DNA from: Bacillota bacterium
Lineage (GTDB): Bacteria; Bacillota; Clostridia; Oscillospirales; Acutalibacteraceae
Assembly: GCA_023416955.1 (NCBI GenBank)
Contig: JAEZGM010000019.1
Location: 1-64,000, forward strand
DNA: 64,000 nt
Direction: 5' to 3'
Below the pieces are notes generated by a model. That model was not told where the DNA came from. It made no database searches and was given only the letters and a program-made list of their open reading frames with translations. Positions 62,424 through 64,000 of the stretch are shown piece after piece. The first letter of the stretch is position 1, and every line of letters begins with the position of its first letter. The translations under genes were made by a program, and so were the position numbers.

Positions 62424-63294
62424 AACGGAGGGCCGCGTGTTGACGCTGGGTGAATTGTACCGCAAGGAAAGAAAAACTTTGAGCGACGCCGGCGTGGAAT
62501 CCCCCGCGTTCGACGCGGACTGCCTGTTCCGGCAGGTGTTTGGCCTTGACCGCCAGCAGCGGATTCTGCAATCTCAGGAGCAGGCCGACGCGGAAAAAGT
62601 AAAAGAATATGAGGACTGTGTCGCCGCGCGCGCGGGGGGCAGGCCGCTTCAGTATATCCTCGGGAAGTGGCCGTTTATGGATTTTTCGCTCTTTGTGGGG
62701 GAGGGCGTGCTGATTCCGCGTGAGGAAACGGAATTATTGGTTTATACTGCGGCGGAGCATCTCAAAGGTAGCCGGCACCCGCACGTTGCCGACCTTTGCT
62801 CCGGTGCTGGCGCGGTGGCGCTTGGCCTTGCATCGCTGATTCCCGGTGCGCAGGTCACTGCGGCGGAATATTACGAAGAGGCATATTCCTATTTGGTCAG
62901 GAATATCAAAGAAACAGGGTTTGCAAATGTGATGCCTGCGTTTCTGGACGTTCTGGACCCACGCTCTGCGGAGCAATTTTCCGCCTTGGACTGTATTGTG
63001 TCAAATCCGCCCTACGTATGCGCCGGGGAACTGCCCGCGCTCCAGCGGGAGGTTCGGCGCGAGCCGCCCACTGCGTTGGATGGCGGCGAAGACGGACTGC
63101 TGTTTTACCGCGCGATTGCGCGGAACTGGCTTCCGTTGTTAAAGCCGGGCGGCTGTGCCGCCGTGGAAATCGGGGAAGGGCAGGCGCCGGAAGTTGCCGA
63201 GTTGTTCGAATCCGCGGGCCTTTCCTGCATTCGCGTTGACCGGGATTTTAACGGAATCGAGCGCGTGGTATCCGGAATCCAGGAAATAACTTGA
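62413..63294 (+). CDS. prmC: PrmC: release factor N5-glutamine methyltransferase
   Basis: The 293-residue product methylates the GGQ glutamine of peptide release factors. It has an N-terminal helical domain with GRPLQYILGKWPFMD, the SAM motif VADLCSGAGAVALGLASL near residue 120, and the catalytic NPPY in VSNPPYVCAGEL near 195. It starts with TTG overlapping the DUF1385 stop, with GGAGAGG upstream; a GTG or TTG about 25 bases later is an alternative. It lies directly before recA. Confidence 0.93.
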   Translation: MPFETEGRVLTLGELYRKERKTLSDAGVESPAFDADCLFRQVFGLDRQQRILQSQEQADAEKVKEYEDCVAARAGGRPLQYILGKWPFMDFSLFVGEGVLIPREETELLVYTAAEHLKGSRHPHVADLCSGAGAVALGLASLIPGAQVTAAEYYEEAYSYLVRNIKETGFANVMPAFLDVLDPRSAEQFSALDCIVSNPPYVCAGELPALQREVRREPPTALDGGEDGLLFYRAIARNWLPLLKPGGCAAVEIGEGQAPEVAELFESAGLSCIRVDRDFNGIERVVSGIQEIT

Positions 63295-63306
63295 AACGTT
63301 TGTTCG
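63293..63306. promoter_or_regulatory. Weak LexA/SOS-box-like sequence
   Basis: GAAACGTTTGTTCG resembles the Gram-positive box CGAACN4GTTCG, with a perfect right half and two changes on the left. It lies about 20 bases before the -35 of recA. Confidence 0.35.
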
Positions 63307-63325
63307 AAATTTTCCTTTGATTATA

Positions 63326-63354
63326 TTGATTTTATTTGTGAAATCAGATATAAT
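63326..63354 (+). promoter_or_regulatory. recA promoter
   Basis: TTGATT at 63326-63331 and TATAAT at 63349-63354 are 17 bases apart. A leader of about 65 bases containing a GCCGGCCTTTCAGCCGGC hairpin follows. Confidence 0.7.
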
Positions 63355-63422
63355 TTTAGAAGTATAAACTTTAGAATACGTGCCGGCCTTTCAGCCGGCC
63401 GAGGAAGTCCGGAGGGAATATT

Positions 63423-64000
63423 ATGGCGACGACGGATAAGAAAGCGGCACTGGAAACGGCGCTGATGCAAATTGAAAAGCAGTTCGGCAAGGGCGCGGTG
63501 ATGCGCCTTGGCCAGAACGAGGCCATGCACGTGGAAGCAATCCCAACCGGTTCGCTTTCACTCGACCTCGCGCTCGGCATCGGGGGGCTTCCCCGCGGGC
63601 GTATTGCCGAAATTTACGGGCCGGAAAGTTCCGGTAAAACCACGCTGGCACTGCACTGCATCGCGCAGGGACAGAAGAACGGCGGTAATGCGGCATTTAT
63701 TGACGTGGAGCACGCGCTTGACCCTGTTTACGCCCGCGCATTGGGTGTGGATGTGGATTCACTGCTGGTTTCCCAGCCGGATACCGGCGAGCAGGCACTT
63801 GAAATTACCGAAGCGCTCGTGCGTTCCGGTGCGATTGACGTGATTGTCATTGACTCCGTAGCCGCCTTGGTGCCGCGCGCGGAGATCGAAGGGGAAATGG
63901 GCGACAGCCATGTCGGCCTTCAGGCGCGCCTGATGAGCCAGGCGCTGAGAAAACTGGCCGGCGCAATTTCCAAGTCGAACTGCGTGGCGATTTTTATCAA
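63423..64000 (+). CDS. recA: RecA recombinase, 3' end outside the window
   Basis: The first 192 residues are visible. They start MATTDKKAALETALMQIEKQFGKGAVMRLG and include the Walker A GPESSGKTTLALH near residue 66, the Walker B-like VIVIDSVAALVPRAEIEGEMGD and the start of the L2-region-containing stretch LMSQALRKLAGAI. RecA binds single-stranded DNA, drives strand exchange and activates the SOS response. GGAGGG precedes the ATG. Gene order prmC-recA closes the conserved segment at the right edge. Confidence 0.97.
   Translation, partial: MATTDKKAALETALMQIEKQFGKGAVMRLGQNEAMHVEAIPTGSLSLDLALGIGGLPRGRIAEIYGPESSGKTTLALHCIAQGQKNGGNAAFIDVEHALDPVYARALGVDVDSLLVSQPDTGEQALEITEALVRSGAIDVIVIDSVAALVPRAEIEGEMGDSHVGLQARLMSQALRKLAGAISKSNCVAIFI

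Overview
The window looks like a chromosomal segment of a spore-forming, fermentative Clostridia bacterium, probably of the Oscillospirales (Caproiciproducens/Acutalibacteraceae-like). This is inferred from medium GC content, AGGAGG-type ribosome sites with frequent TTG/GTG starts, a cwlJ-gerQ type spore germination pair, CsoR/CopA/CopZ copper control, a Rex-type operator before adhE, and lactate, malate and alcohol fermentation genes. Two genes are cut by the window edges: a membrane-anchored protein at the left and recA at the right. I see no tRNA, rRNA, CRISPR array, prophage or transposase.

Layout. 1-5.5 kb: three small conserved proteins (minus strand), a phosphodiesterase, a phosphohexomutase, a candidate free-standing small RNA (4502-4633) and a GNAT acetyltransferase followed by a small membrane ORF. 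5.9-9 kb: copper module (CsoR operator, copA with an in-frame copZ at its 3' end, csoR). 9.3-13.4 kb: MarR regulator, DegV, a BCCP-like protein without the biotin lysine, a NifS-like enzyme and a TtcA-like enzyme. 13.5-21 kb: a binding protein fused to a peptidoglycan-binding domain, a DUF815 AAA+ protein, a lipoprotein, the GerQ-like/CwlJ pair, and a DUF1538 membrane protein with a tandem PII-like partner. 21.4-27.6 kb: LacI regulator, an alpha-glucoside ABC importer without its ATPase, and a GH13 alpha-glucosidase. 27.8-37.5 kb: zinc-ribbon protein, small coiled protein, phage-holin-like membrane protein, secreted beta-solenoid/Ig-like protein, chemoreceptor, TIGR01440 protein and a large double-transglutaminase protein. 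38-49.3 kb: iron alcohol dehydrogenase, SDR, a KdpDE-like two-component pair without kdpFABC, ldh, malic enzyme, an APH-fold kinase and adhE. 49.6-57.5 kb: methyltransferase, AlkA-like glycosylase, SHOCT protein, APC permease, M14 peptidase, hemerythrin plus CheX-like protein, and an aldo/keto reductase under an AdhR-type MerR operator. 57.8-64 kb: lipoprotein/response regulator/histidine kinase operon, then DUF1385, prmC and recA.

The most striking non-coding content is a population of short inverted-repeat elements of at least four families (F1 to F4) scattered between genes. F2 copies sit inside F1 and F4 copies, F2 and F3 often abut, element edges supply the stop codons of several genes, and some elements lie in 5' leaders between promoter and start codon. 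The F4 copy at 5.6 kb acts as an empty-site comparator for an F2 insertion at 37.8 kb, which is good evidence that F2 is or was mobile, although no mobilising enzyme is encoded here.

How the genes work together: several fermentation steps (lactate, malate/pyruvate, ethanol/butanol) cluster at 38-49 kb and at least adhE appears to be NADH-controlled through Rex. Sugar uptake and hydrolysis at 21-27 kb would feed glycolysis. Spore germination, copper efflux and aldehyde stress each form small self-contained units with recognisable operators.
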